This document shows, piece by piece, positions 18,413-27,199 of a stretch of 64,000 nt of DNA; within the stretch, counting starts at the first letter, position 1; the number at the start of each line of letters is the position of its first letter. The DNA lies in assembly GCF_002198115.1 (NCBI RefSeq), contig NZ_NGNR01000001.1:186001-250000 (forward strand). The letters are read 5' to 3'. Source of the DNA: Robiginitalea sediminis. GTDB taxonomy: Bacteria; Bacteroidota; Bacteroidia; Flavobacteriales; Flavobacteriaceae. Made by a program: the position numbers and the translations under genes. The notes beneath the pieces were generated by a model, which saw only the letters and a program-made list of their open reading frames with translations, was not told the DNA's origin and searched no databases.

Positions 18413-19771
18413 ATGAAACTAAAATTCGGAATCCTGCTGCTTTCCGTCCTGGCCCTTGCCTCCTGTGGTACGCCGGACCAGCCTATCGTCATTACGCCGG
18501 AAGAGTACCACGCCTCCGTAGACCAGGTCACGGACATCATGGTGCACGACATTTTCAGCCCGCCGGTGGCCAGCCGGGTATACGTATACCCCAACATAGC
18601 GGCTTATGAAATCATGGCCCTCCACAACCCGGGGTACCGGTCCCTGCAGGGGCAGGTATCAGAGTTGGGCGCCATCCCGGAGCCCAAAGCCGGGGTCCCT
18701 GTTAATTATCGCCTGGCTGCCCTGGTGGCACATATGGACCTGAGCCGCCAGCTGATCTTCTCCGAAGAGATGATGACGCGTTTCCGCGACAGCCTCTACA
18801 CGGCCTGGTCCGAAACCAACCGGAAAGAGTTCGAGGCTTCCCGCGATTACGGCCTGGAGGTTGCCGGATTTATCGCCGGATGGATGGACAAGGACAATTA
18901 CAAGCAGACCCGCACCATGTCCAAATTTACCGTGGATACGGAGGAACCCTCCCGGTGGCAACCGACCCCGCCGGCCTATATGGAAGGCATAGAGCCGCAC
19001 TGGAGCAAGATCCGGCCTTTTGTGATCGATTCCGCCGCCCAGTTCAAACCCACCCCCCCGCCTCCCTTCTCCATGGAAGAAGGTTCGGATTTCTATAATG
19101 AGGTTAAGGAAGTTTACGATGTGAGCCTGGAAATCACCGAAAAAGGGGATGCCTCCGAGGAAGTGGCCATCGCCCAGTTCTGGGACTGTAACCCGTATGT
19201 ATCGGTCACCCGGGGGCACCTGATGTTCGCCACCAAAAAAATCAGCCCCGGGGCCCACTGGATCGGGATTGCCAAGATTGCCAGCCGGAAATCCGGAGCC
19301 GATTTCGACAAGACGGTTTATGCCTACACCAAAACCTCCCTGGCCATAGCGGACGGGTTTATAAGTTGTTGGGATGAGAAGTACCGCAGCAACCTGATCC
19401 GGCCGGAAACCCTGATCAACCAGTACATTGACGAGAATTGGAAGCCGGTCCTGCAAACCCCGCCTTTCCCGGAATACACCAGCGGCCACAGTGTGGTCTC
19501 CGGGGCTGCGGCTGTTGCCCTAACCAGCATTTTCGGGGACAACTTCGCCTTCGACGACGATACCGAACTGCCTTATGGCCTGCCCGTTCGTTCCTTTAAC
19601 TCCTTCCGGGAAGCCGCAGACGAGGCGGCCATCAGCCGGATGTACGGGGGCATCCACTACCGCGCAGCAGTTGAAATAGGTGTCAGCCAGGGGCGCAGCC
19701 TGGGCGCCTTCCTCGTAGACCATCTGCAGATGACCCAGGAAACGGCCATGGCCGAACCACAATCCGAATAA
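18413..19771 (+). CDS. Vanadium-dependent haloperoxidase/PAP2-superfamily lipoprotein
   Basis: A 452-residue protein with a lipoprotein signal (lipobox LASC). All three vanadate/phosphate-pocket motifs are present: Lys and Arg in KYRSNLIRPET (about 322-332), YTSGHS with the catalytic His (about 355-360), and the Arg/His pair in SRMYGGIHYRAA (about 408-419). Family members oxidise halides with H2O2 or act as acid phosphatases, and the pocket alone does not say which. The gene is 8 bp behind three FG-GAP/ASPIC lipoproteins and should be co-transcribed with them. Lipidation places it on the outside of a membrane. It is shorter than algal bromoperoxidases, as is normal for the bacterial group. 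Confidence 0.82.
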   Translation: MKLKFGILLLSVLALASCGTPDQPIVITPEEYHASVDQVTDIMVHDIFSPPVASRVYVYPNIAAYEIMALHNPGYRSLQGQVSELGAIPEPKAGVPVNYRLAALVAHMDLSRQLIFSEEMMTRFRDSLYTAWSETNRKEFEASRDYGLEVAGFIAGWMDKDNYKQTRTMSKFTVDTEEPSRWQPTPPAYMEGIEPHWSKIRPFVIDSAAQFKPTPPPPFSMEEGSDFYNEVKEVYDVSLEITEKGDASEEVAIAQFWDCNPYVSVTRGHLMFATKKISPGAHWIGIAKIASRKSGADFDKTVYAYTKTSLAIADGFISCWDEKYRSNLIRPETLINQYIDENWKPVLQTPPFPEYTSGHSVVSGAAAVALTSIFGDNFAFDDDTELPYGLPVRSFNSFREAADEAAISRMYGGIHYRAAVEIGVSQGRSLGAFLVDHLQMTQETAMAEPQSE

Positions 19772-19818
19772 CTACTTTAGAACCCAATTGTTGAACCCAC
19801 TAAATGCATTGCTGACGG

Positions 19819-20721
19819 ATGAAGAAACCTGTTAAGGTACTGGGCGGGATACTCCTTCTGGCCCTTGCCGGCTATTTGTTTGTCTATCCGAACGATTACA
19901 TTGTACGCTTCGAGGCCCGGACCTTCCCGGGCCCCATTAACCAAACCATCAAAATCTGGCACGAGGAAGTCGGGGTGGCGGACTCCCCGGTAACCCAGGA
20001 AGACCTGTACCACCTGGAACAGCTGGTACAGGCCGGGGATTCCGTCCACCGGTACCGCTGGGAAATCGAGCCCCTGACCGATTCCACCTCGAGAGTCACC
20101 GTCAAGGTACGGGACATGGACCACAGCCTGATGAACAAACTAAAGGTTCCCTTTGGGGGGTCGGCCGTGGAGATGGCGTCAAAACGCTACGTAAAGGAAT
20201 TCGCTGAAAGCCTGAAAACCCACATCGAGCAGTTCCGGGTCCGGATTGTAGGGGAGGCCGAAACGCCCAGCACTTTCTACGCCTATGTAAACCTGACCAC
20301 CTCCCAGCACAAGAAGGCTGCAGGGATGATGGACAACTACATGCTGCTGAGCAACCTGTTGTACCAAAACCAGGTTACCCTCAACGGCCCTCCCATGATT
20401 GTGGTAAACCGGTGGGAACAGGAGAAGGACAGCCTCAATTATAATTTCTGCTTCCCCATTATCCGCTCGGACCACCTTCCGCAGCACCCTGAGGTCTCCT
20501 ATAAAAGGATCTTCCCGGAGCGCGCCCTTAAGGCCGAGTATTACGGGAATTACATCACCTCGGACCGGGCCTGGTACGCCTTGCTGGACTACGCGGAGCA
20601 GAATGGCATCCCGGTGGACCCCACTCCCGTGGAGGTTTTCTACAACAACCCGAATACCGGGGGGGATATGCTCAACTGGAAGGCGGAAATTTACCTGCCC
20701 ATCCTGGAAGAAAATAAATAA
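19819..20721 (+). CDS. Membrane-anchored protein with C-terminal GyrI-like/effector-binding domain
   Basis: A 300-residue protein with one N-terminal membrane segment (residues 5-23, VLGGILLLALAGYLFVY). The middle (about 35-180) resembles SRPBCC-like anchored proteins. The last 70 residues (ALKAEYYGNYITSDRAWYALLDYAEQ onwards, ending AEIYLPI) fit the AraC-effector-binding/GyrI-like fold, which binds small hydrophobic ligands. There is no DNA-binding domain. It follows the haloperoxidase-like gene by 47 bp on the same strand, so it may be the last gene of that operon or a gene of its own. Function unknown; the domain assignment rests on pattern only. Confidence 0.6.
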   Translation: MKKPVKVLGGILLLALAGYLFVYPNDYIVRFEARTFPGPINQTIKIWHEEVGVADSPVTQEDLYHLEQLVQAGDSVHRYRWEIEPLTDSTSRVTVKVRDMDHSLMNKLKVPFGGSAVEMASKRYVKEFAESLKTHIEQFRVRIVGEAETPSTFYAYVNLTTSQHKKAAGMMDNYMLLSNLLYQNQVTLNGPPMIVVNRWEQEKDSLNYNFCFPIIRSDHLPQHPEVSYKRIFPERALKAEYYGNYITSDRAWYALLDYAEQNGIPVDPTPVEVFYNNPNTGGDMLNWKAEIYLPILEENK

Positions 20722-20862
20722 CCAAAAGGGACTTTACGCCCCAATTCAGGCAACAAAACGGGTTCCTGACCGAACATTTGGCAAAAAAAAGGACCCAATT
20801 AGCCCGAATCTGTTATTTTAGCTACCGCCGACACCTAAACAACCAACTAATCAGGACCCACT

Positions 20863-22515
20863 ATGACCTCTTCTTTCGAATTTTGGGATTATTTCGTCTT
20901 TACCGCTTACGCCGTCCTCATCCTCGGGGTTGGCCTCTATGTTTCTAGGGATAAAAAAGGGCACCAGAAAAATGCCGAAGACTACTTCCTGGCCAGTAAA
21001 TCCTTACCCTGGTGGGCCATTGGCGCCTCCCTTATTGCAGCGAACATCTCGGCCGAGCAGTTTATCGGGATGTCCGGTTCCGGTTTTGCCGTAGGCCTTG
21101 CTATCGCCTCCTACGAGTGGATGGCCGCCGTGACCCTCATTATTGTGGGGAAATACTTCCTGCCCATTTTTATAGAAAAGGGCCTGTATACCATCCCGGA
21201 ATTCATAGAAAAACGGTATTCCACCAACCTGAAGACCATCCTGGCGGTGTTCTGGATAGCCCTCTACATCTTTGTGAACCTGGCATCCGTACTTTACCTG
21301 GGGTCCCTGGCCCTGGAGACCATCATGGGTATCCCCATGGTGTACGGGGTTATTGGCCTGGCCCTTTTTGCCGCTGCCTACTCCCTGTACGGGGGGCTTT
21401 CGGCCGTTGCCTGGACCGATGTCATCCAGGTGATCTTCCTGGTATTAGGAGGTCTAATCACCACTTACCTGGCGTTGAATGCCGTCTCGGACGGTGCCGG
21501 GATATTTGCAGGGCTCCAGACCGTGTACGATGCCGTCCCGGAGAAATTCGTAATGATCCTGGACAAATCCAACCCGGAGTACAACAACCTCCCCGGTTTG
21601 GGCGTGCTCATCGGTGGGCTCTGGGTAGCCAACCTCTACTACTGGGGCTTTAACCAGTATATTATCCAGCGAACCCTGGCCGCCAAATCGCTGCGGGAAT
21701 CCCAGAAAGGGATCATCTTTGCAGCCTTCCTCAAAATTATTATCCCTGTCATTGTGGTGGTTCCCGGAATCGCAGCCTATGTGATGGTAAACGACCCCGC
21801 CACCATGGACCGGCTCGGGCAGATGGCCATGAACAACGTGCCTACGCTGTCCCAGGCAGACAAGGCCTATCCGTGGCTGCTCCAATTCCTGCCTGCCGGG
21901 CTTAAGGGCGTGGCCTTCGCGGCCCTGGCAGCGGCTATTGTTTCCTCCCTGGCCTCCATGCTGAACTCCACGTCCACCATCTTTACCATGGACATTTACC
22001 GGCAGTACATCAATAAAAACGCCTCGGACAAAAAGACCGTGAACGTAGGGCGGCTATCCGCCGCAGGTGCCCTGGTTATTGCCTGTATTATGGCACCCCT
22101 GCTAGGGGGTATTGACCAGGCCTTCCAGTTTATCCAGGAATACACCGGGCTGGTGAGCCCCGGTATCCTGGCCGTATTCCTCCTGGGTCTGTTCTGGAAG
22201 AAAACCACCAACCGCGCAGCCATTGCGGGCGCACTGGCCTCCATCCCGATTGCCCTGTATTTCAAGGTAGGGCAAAACGGCTGGTCGGACAGCCCCTTCT
22301 TTGTCGACATCCCCTTCCTGGACCAGATGGGCTATACCCTGCTGCTTACCATGGGGGTTATGGCCCTGGTAAGCCTTTCCCAGAACAAAGGGGAGAACGA
22401 CCCCAAGGGAATCCCCCTGAGCCGGTCTACCTTCAAAACAAGCCCGAAGTTCAACATCGGGGCGTTTGCCGCTCTCATTATCATAGCGGTAATCTACGCC
22501 CTGTTCTGGAACTAA
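20863..22515 (+). CDS. Sodium/solute symporter (SSS, SLC5 family)
   Basis: A 550-residue inner-membrane protein with about 14 hydrophobic helices. The N-terminal region (AEDYFLASKSLPWWAIGASLIAANIS, then EQFIGMSGSGFAVG) is the SSS signature found in sodium/sugar symporters, and later blocks (GGLSAVAWTDVIQ, AAIVSSLASMLNSTSTIFTMDIY) fit the SGLT-like subgroup. The substrate is probably a sugar or sugar acid, but this is an inference. The gene has its own upstream region with a weak -7 box (TATTTTAG at 20814-20821). It may supply the cytoplasmic-membrane step for a substrate taken up by the SusCD pair. Confidence 0.88.
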   Translation: MTSSFEFWDYFVFTAYAVLILGVGLYVSRDKKGHQKNAEDYFLASKSLPWWAIGASLIAANISAEQFIGMSGSGFAVGLAIASYEWMAAVTLIIVGKYFLPIFIEKGLYTIPEFIEKRYSTNLKTILAVFWIALYIFVNLASVLYLGSLALETIMGIPMVYGVIGLALFAAAYSLYGGLSAVAWTDVIQVIFLVLGGLITTYLALNAVSDGAGIFAGLQTVYDAVPEKFVMILDKSNPEYNNLPGLGVLIGGLWVANLYYWGFNQYIIQRTLAAKSLRESQKGIIFAAFLKIIIPVIVVVPGIAAYVMVNDPATMDRLGQMAMNNVPTLSQADKAYPWLLQFLPAGLKGVAFAALAAAIVSSLASMLNSTSTIFTMDIYRQYINKNASDKKTVNVGRLSAAGALVIACIMAPLLGGIDQAFQFIQEYTGLVSPGILAVFLLGLFWKKTTNRAAIAGALASIPIALYFKVGQNGWSDSPFFVDIPFLDQMGYTLLLTMGVMALVSLSQNKGENDPKGIPLSRSTFKTSPKFNIGAFAALIIIAVIYALFWN

Positions 22516-22575
22516 GGCGGGAAGTTGCCCCTAACCGGCCGGAGATCCCGGGCTGTTGGTTATCTTCGTACTGAT

Positions 22576-23493
22576 ATGAAGGTGACCCGCATAAAAAAAT
22601 CCCTGCTATTCCTGTTGCTCTGCGCCTGTACCAGTTGCAGCCAATACGGCCAGTTGGAGCGCGTCGCGCAATTGCCGGGAAGGCTCAATGAAGTCTCCGG
22701 CATGGTTGCTTACTCCAGTGAAACGGTATGGGTCATAGAGGACGGTAGCAACCCGGACAATATCCGGGAAGTGGACACCCTGGGGCGGATTGTGAGGGAA
22801 CTCGAAGTGGGCAATGCCAGGAACAAAGACTGGGAGGCCCTGACCGCAAGTCCGGATGGCCGCATGTTTATCGGGGATTTTGGCAACAATATCAATGAGC
22901 GGGACAATTTGCGTATTTACCGCCTGCCCGACCCCCGTACGGAGAAAGGAGATAAAATAGAAGCCGAGGTTATCCGCTTCAGGTATCCGGACCAGCAGGC
23001 CTTTCCCCCTCCCGACTCCCAACGCAGATTCGATGCGGAGGCCTTTTTTTACCTCGAGGGCTACCTCTATATCATCACCAAAAACCGATCTGAGCCCTTC
23101 GATGGGACCGCTGCGGTATACCGTGTCCCGGAAACGCCGGGGGACTACGAAGCCGAGCGGGTTACCGAACTGAACCTATGCATGGACAGGCGCAGTTGCC
23201 AGGTGACCGACGCGGCCCTGTCATCGGATGGTTCCCGCCTGGTGCTGCTGGGTTATGGGTACCTCTGGGTCCTGGACCATTTTGGGGAGGAGGGATTTAA
23301 GAGCACCCCCAGGAGGATCGCCTTGCAGACCAACACCCAATTGGAGGGCGTCTGTTTTGTAAATGACACCCTGCTATACCTGTCGGATGAGAAGAGCCTC
23401 GGGCGGGGCGGTTTTGTGTACCGCTACCCCCTGCCTTTCCTTAAAAGTCAAACCCTACCCCAAAAGAAAACCGAAGGCCCTCAGAGCCCGTAA
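22576..23493 (+). CDS. Lipoprotein resembling SdiA-regulated beta-propeller proteins
   Basis: A 305-residue protein. I chose the ATG at 22576 because it gives a clean lipoprotein signal (KKSLLFLLLCACTSC). The N-terminal pattern GRLNEVSGMVAYSSETVWVI, followed by the conserved KDWEALTASPDGRMFIGDFGNN, is typical of SdiA-regulated-like or phytase-like propellers whose ligand is unknown. No enzyme motif is visible. The final 53 bases overlap, tail to tail, the end of the large gene on the opposite strand. A near-consensus -7 box (TATCTTCG, 22561-22568) would make the transcript almost leaderless. Confidence 0.65.
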   Translation: MKVTRIKKSLLFLLLCACTSCSQYGQLERVAQLPGRLNEVSGMVAYSSETVWVIEDGSNPDNIREVDTLGRIVRELEVGNARNKDWEALTASPDGRMFIGDFGNNINERDNLRIYRLPDPRTEKGDKIEAEVIRFRYPDQQAFPPPDSQRRFDAEAFFYLEGYLYIITKNRSEPFDGTAAVYRVPETPGDYEAERVTELNLCMDRRSCQVTDAALSSDGSRLVLLGYGYLWVLDHFGEEGFKSTPRRIALQTNTQLEGVCFVNDTLLYLSDEKSLGRGGFVYRYPLPFLKSQTLPQKKTEGPQSP

Positions 23494-26400
23494 AGAGGGA
23501 AAAACGGGCGGTAGCCAGGTCCAGGCCGTTCAGGAAAAACCCACCCCCGAATGAGGTATGCCACAGGGAGGATGGGAGGCCGGGAGACCATACCCTGCCG
23601 TAGTCGAACCCCCCGAAAACCCCAAGTGACATCGGAAGAAAACCGGTTTTCCACTGCCTGAACTGGTAGCGCAGATCCGTGAGTTGATAGTATGCCGTTT
23701 TCCCGGAAAAACGTTCATTCCGGAAGCTTCGCGGGCCATCGCTGGCACCGATGGATGCCGCCTGGTAGAACGCGTACCCATTGCCCATATTGAAGTGGGC
23801 CTTCCAGCGGGTCGCCAATACCAGGGCGCCGGAGGGGATAAGGGGGTGGTCCAGGGCGAGCTCGGGCACGAGATACCCGAAATGGTCCTGGGCCCCGCCG
23901 GACAGTTGCTTTTTAAACCCTGCTTCCAGGGAGGCAGACATCCCCAGGGTGGGAAAGGCTTCGCTATCCCGGTTCTCAAAACGGTATTCCCCGAAAACCC
24001 CTGCAAACTCCTGGGTGCGCTCCTCCCCATTGGCCTGAAAAAACACATTGACAAAGCGATCTGATGTTTCCTCTACGGTGATATACTCGTACCCCGCACC
24101 CGCCCGGAAGCTGCCCCCCATAGGACCCCTCCATACCAGGGCAGGCTTCACTTCCAGAATCCGCATCCGTACCCGGTTGTAGTCCAGGCCCAGGTCGTCG
24201 TCCGGGTTTGCTGTCTCATTCCCGATCCCAAAGAAGTTCATGCTGAAGTTCGGGCTGGTATACCGCCCGGCCACCTGGAAGTTCCAGTTCCCCAGAGCAT
24301 TTGCGAATTCGCCCGTGTAGTTCAGGTCAAAACCACTGGTGGCAAAATAATAGGCGCCGCTAAACTGGTGACGGGTGGTAAAGGGGTTCCGCCGGAACCC
24401 GTACCGGGAATGCGTCCAGGACAGCCCGGTTCGAAACCCGTCGTCCGGGTTAAACCCGAATGCCGGCAGGAGCTGGCTTTGGAAATTTCCTAATTTCAGG
24501 GGCTGGTAGGTATTCACATCGTACGAATCGGTAAAGCGCCTGCGGGCACCTCCCATTCCGGTTACTTCCGAGCGTTTGCTCTTATAGTCGTACAAAAAGA
24601 CCCGCTTGCCGGCGGCAACTTCGTAGCGGTCCCTGCCCAGCCCGCCGATGAGCCGGAACCGGATCCGGTTACCCCGGGGAAGGTCCACTTCGAAGCGGTC
24701 AGCGTCATCCAACCCATATACCCAGACCTCGCGGGTTTGCTCCGGGTCAAAAACCTTGCTGAAAAAGGGTTTTTGTTTCTCCCCTCCGATATTCCGGTAA
24801 GCCGTCAGGCGCACGCCGCCACTTGCTGCTCCTTCCAGGACAAACCAATCGTCCTTGTCGGTCCCCTGCACCACGATGTATTGCTGGAGCGTATTGTAAT
24901 AGCGCAGGGCCGTTTCTTCCAGGCGGTCCAGGCGGGTCATGAGAATACCGGTTACAGCAGCCGTTGTGCTTTCGCGAACTTCCGCCGGCAGCCCCTCAAA
25001 AGAACGCGCCACCAGCTCCGGGGAAACCCGGCTGCAGATCAGGGCGGCCTGTCGCTGCCATTGCTCACGGGTGCTGCTGCCGAGCAGGGCCATGTCCAGG
25101 GGAAAGGGGTTGGTGTTGAAGGTGCGTACGTTGCGGACTTCCGGCCCAAACCCTTCCATTTTTTTAACGGCCGGGATGGCCCGTGTCAGAAAGGCTCCCA
25201 GCCAGCCGTCGCCCATTATGGAAAAGACCTGATCCCGGTCCCGTGGGATGGGTCGGTAGACCACGCTGTCCCCTTCTTCGAATTCTGCCCATCGCCACTG
25301 GTCCTGGTGTCGGTCCCAATCCCCGATAAGCATATCGAAGAGGCGGGCGCGCAGGTAGGCTTCCGTATCCACGCTGTACTTTTCGTCCCGTCGCAACCGC
25401 TCCAGCATGTCGGCTGTACTTTCTATATCCCTGGCAAAACCGAAACTCGCCAATCTTTCATGGCCTTCGGAGGGGTGCTCCTCAATCATATACAATTCGT
25501 CCCCGAAATCTGCATTGAACCGCTCAAGGGCGGGTTGCTTCGGGACGTAAAACAACCTGGGGTTGGTGTGGTAGATTTCCAGGGAATCCATCAAGACATC
25601 CAGGGCAAAAGGAGCATAGGGATGTGCCCCGGTATACAGGTCCTCCAAAAAGGCCACAGGTGCCGTACTCCCGAGCTGCCCCTTGATATACTGGTCCAGG
25701 AACACCGCGGCCTGGAGGTTCTGTTCGGCCTGCTTGCGCAGGGCCCTCATCACATATTCCTTGCCGCTGCCATGGCGGAGCCGCAGCGATTTGGATTGCT
25801 GGCCACCCCCTTTGCGGACCGGGACCAACCCGCCGTATAACGTATCCAGGCCCACCAGGGGAGCTTTCACCGGGGTGGCGTAATACGCCCGGTACCGTTC
25901 CCCCCATAACCGACGGTATAACCCGCCCTTGTCCACCTCTTCCCGGGTATAGACTGAGGCGAGAGTATCTTTCGGGTACGCTGTATGCCGGGGGTTTGCG
26001 TTTGCCGGTTCATAGGGCGCATACACCTCTGTTTCATACAACAGGGTTTCTTCCCCATTATCGGTTACCCCATAGTAGCGAACCAAGGAAGCCCCGTCCC
26101 CGAACAGCTCCAACACCACGTATCCCCGCTGGCCCGAAGAGAACCGGCTGCCCCCGAGCAGGCGGGTGGCGCCTTTTTTGGCCCCGGCCCCGCTCACAAT
26201 CTGGGGGATTTCCTGCTCCACGATATACTGCAGGGTGTGCTCGTGCCCGGAAGCAATGATCACGCGTTCCCCGTGGCGGGCCAGGGTTATGAGGCGCTCC
26301 CGCATTTCCCGGTAGCGCTTGTTGAAGAGGTCTTCCCGGGAGACCCCGGCGGTTTTCCGGATGAGATTACCCAGGGAGCCCAAAACGGGAAGCGGCAGCT

Positions 26401-27187
26401 TGTCCGAGGCCGGAAAAACCTGTTGTTTTAAGGTAAATTGCCCCCCGTGCTCCCCATAGGTGAACATGGGGTGGTGGGCCGCCAACAGGATGGTCTTTTC
26501 GGCGTGCTTCTTGATTTCACTGCCCACCTCGTTCCAGAACACCTCCCGGCTTTTGATGTCGCAATCGTCGTTGATGCCAGGGTGTCTGTCCCAGTCTGCC
26601 AGATACCACTCCGTGTCTACCACGATAAGTACCAGGTCTTCGGAAAGGGTCTCAACCCGCAGGGGACACCCATTCTCAGGCTGGAATACGTTCTTCCGGT
26701 CCAGGAAATCCTCCACGTACTTTTCCTGTCGCTTCAGCCCCTTAAGCCCCTCGCTATACCAATCGTGGTTTCCCGGGATAAAAAGCGGCCGGCCCGGGAA
26801 GCCCTCAAGGGTCAGGAGCTGCGCTTTCAGGTGGCTTTCAGCCAGAGCATAACCGGGCGCCCCTTCCTCCGGGAGGCCCTTGGGGTAGATATTATCGCCC
26901 AGGAACAGGGCTGTACTGTTGGGAGCTGCTGTGGTCAACCGGTCCCGGAAGCGCTGCAACACCGGGTTCATGCCATCCATAGGAGACAGGCCTGCATCCC
27001 CGATCAGGTAAAAGGTATGGGATACGGGCCCATGGCTGGAGCGCACCACCAGGGGTTCGCCCCCGGCGTATTTGGGGGCGTATGTCGCACAAGAAGCCAG
27101 CAGCAACAGGACGCCTGCAACCCAGAAGAGTCTTGAGAAACGGGGCCTGTAAGGAAGCAGTGTTTTTTTCGTACTTTGTGTTACCAA
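23441..27187 (-). CDS. Trimodular outer-membrane protein: metallophosphoesterase, kinase-like middle, beta-barrel
   Basis: About 1,248 residues. The frame stays open further upstream, but the first start that leads directly to the lipoprotein signal (FWVAGVLLLLASC) and avoids the divergent gene is a TTG at 27187. Residues about 45-330 are a calcineurin-like metallophosphoesterase (GDAG, LGDNIYP, GNHDW, AAHHP, SGHEH). The middle, about 390-830, is unusual: GKEYVMRALRK near 476, GDWDRHQDQW near 628 and PRDRDQVF near 649 resemble the ATP-lysine, catalytic loop and metal-binding motifs of FAM20/HipA-type kinases. The last 350 residues alternate aromatic beta-strands and end in FGVGFDF, as in Omp85-like barrels. 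Similar long proteins are annotated simply as metallophosphoesterase; the kinase idea is mine. Confidence 0.75.
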   Translation of the reverse strand: MVTQSTKKTLLPYRPRFSRLFWVAGVLLLLASCATYAPKYAGGEPLVVRSSHGPVSHTFYLIGDAGLSPMDGMNPVLQRFRDRLTTAAPNSTALFLGDNIYPKGLPEEGAPGYALAESHLKAQLLTLEGFPGRPLFIPGNHDWYSEGLKGLKRQEKYVEDFLDRKNVFQPENGCPLRVETLSEDLVLIVVDTEWYLADWDRHPGINDDCDIKSREVFWNEVGSEIKKHAEKTILLAAHHPMFTYGEHGGQFTLKQQVFPASDKLPLPVLGSLGNLIRKTAGVSREDLFNKRYREMRERLITLARHGERVIIASGHEHTLQYIVEQEIPQIVSGAGAKKGATRLLGGSRFSSGQRGYVVLELFGDGASLVRYYGVTDNGEETLLYETEVYAPYEPANANPRHTAYPKDTLASVYTREEVDKGGLYRRLWGERYRAYYATPVKAPLVGLDTLYGGLVPVRKGGGQQSKSLRLRHGSGKEYVMRALRKQAEQNLQAAVFLDQYIKGQLGSTAPVAFLEDLYTGAHPYAPFALDVLMDSLEIYHTNPRLFYVPKQPALERFNADFGDELYMIEEHPSEGHERLASFGFARDIESTADMLERLRRDEKYSVDTEAYLRARLFDMLIGDWDRHQDQWRWAEFEEGDSVVYRPIPRDRDQVFSIMGDGWLGAFLTRAIPAVKKMEGFGPEVRNVRTFNTNPFPLDMALLGSSTREQWQRQAALICSRVSPELVARSFEGLPAEVRESTTAAVTGILMTRLDRLEETALRYYNTLQQYIVVQGTDKDDWFVLEGAASGGVRLTAYRNIGGEKQKPFFSKVFDPEQTREVWVYGLDDADRFEVDLPRGNRIRFRLIGGLGRDRYEVAAGKRVFLYDYKSKRSEVTGMGGARRRFTDSYDVNTYQPLKLGNFQSQLLPAFGFNPDDGFRTGLSWTHSRYGFRRNPFTTRHQFSGAYYFATSGFDLNYTGEFANALGNWNFQVAGRYTSPNFSMNFFGIGNETANPDDDLGLDYNRVRMRILEVKPALVWRGPMGGSFRAGAGYEYITVEETSDRFVNVFFQANGEERTQEFAGVFGEYRFENRDSEAFPTLGMSASLEAGFKKQLSGGAQDHFGYLVPELALDHPLIPSGALVLATRWKAHFNMGNGYAFYQAASIGASDGPRSFRNERFSGKTAYYQLTDLRYQFRQWKTGFLPMSLGVFGGFDYGRVWSPGLPSSLWHTSFGGGFFLNGLDLATARFSLFTGSEGLRFSFGVGFDF

Positions 27188-27199
27188 TCTGATGCGCCA

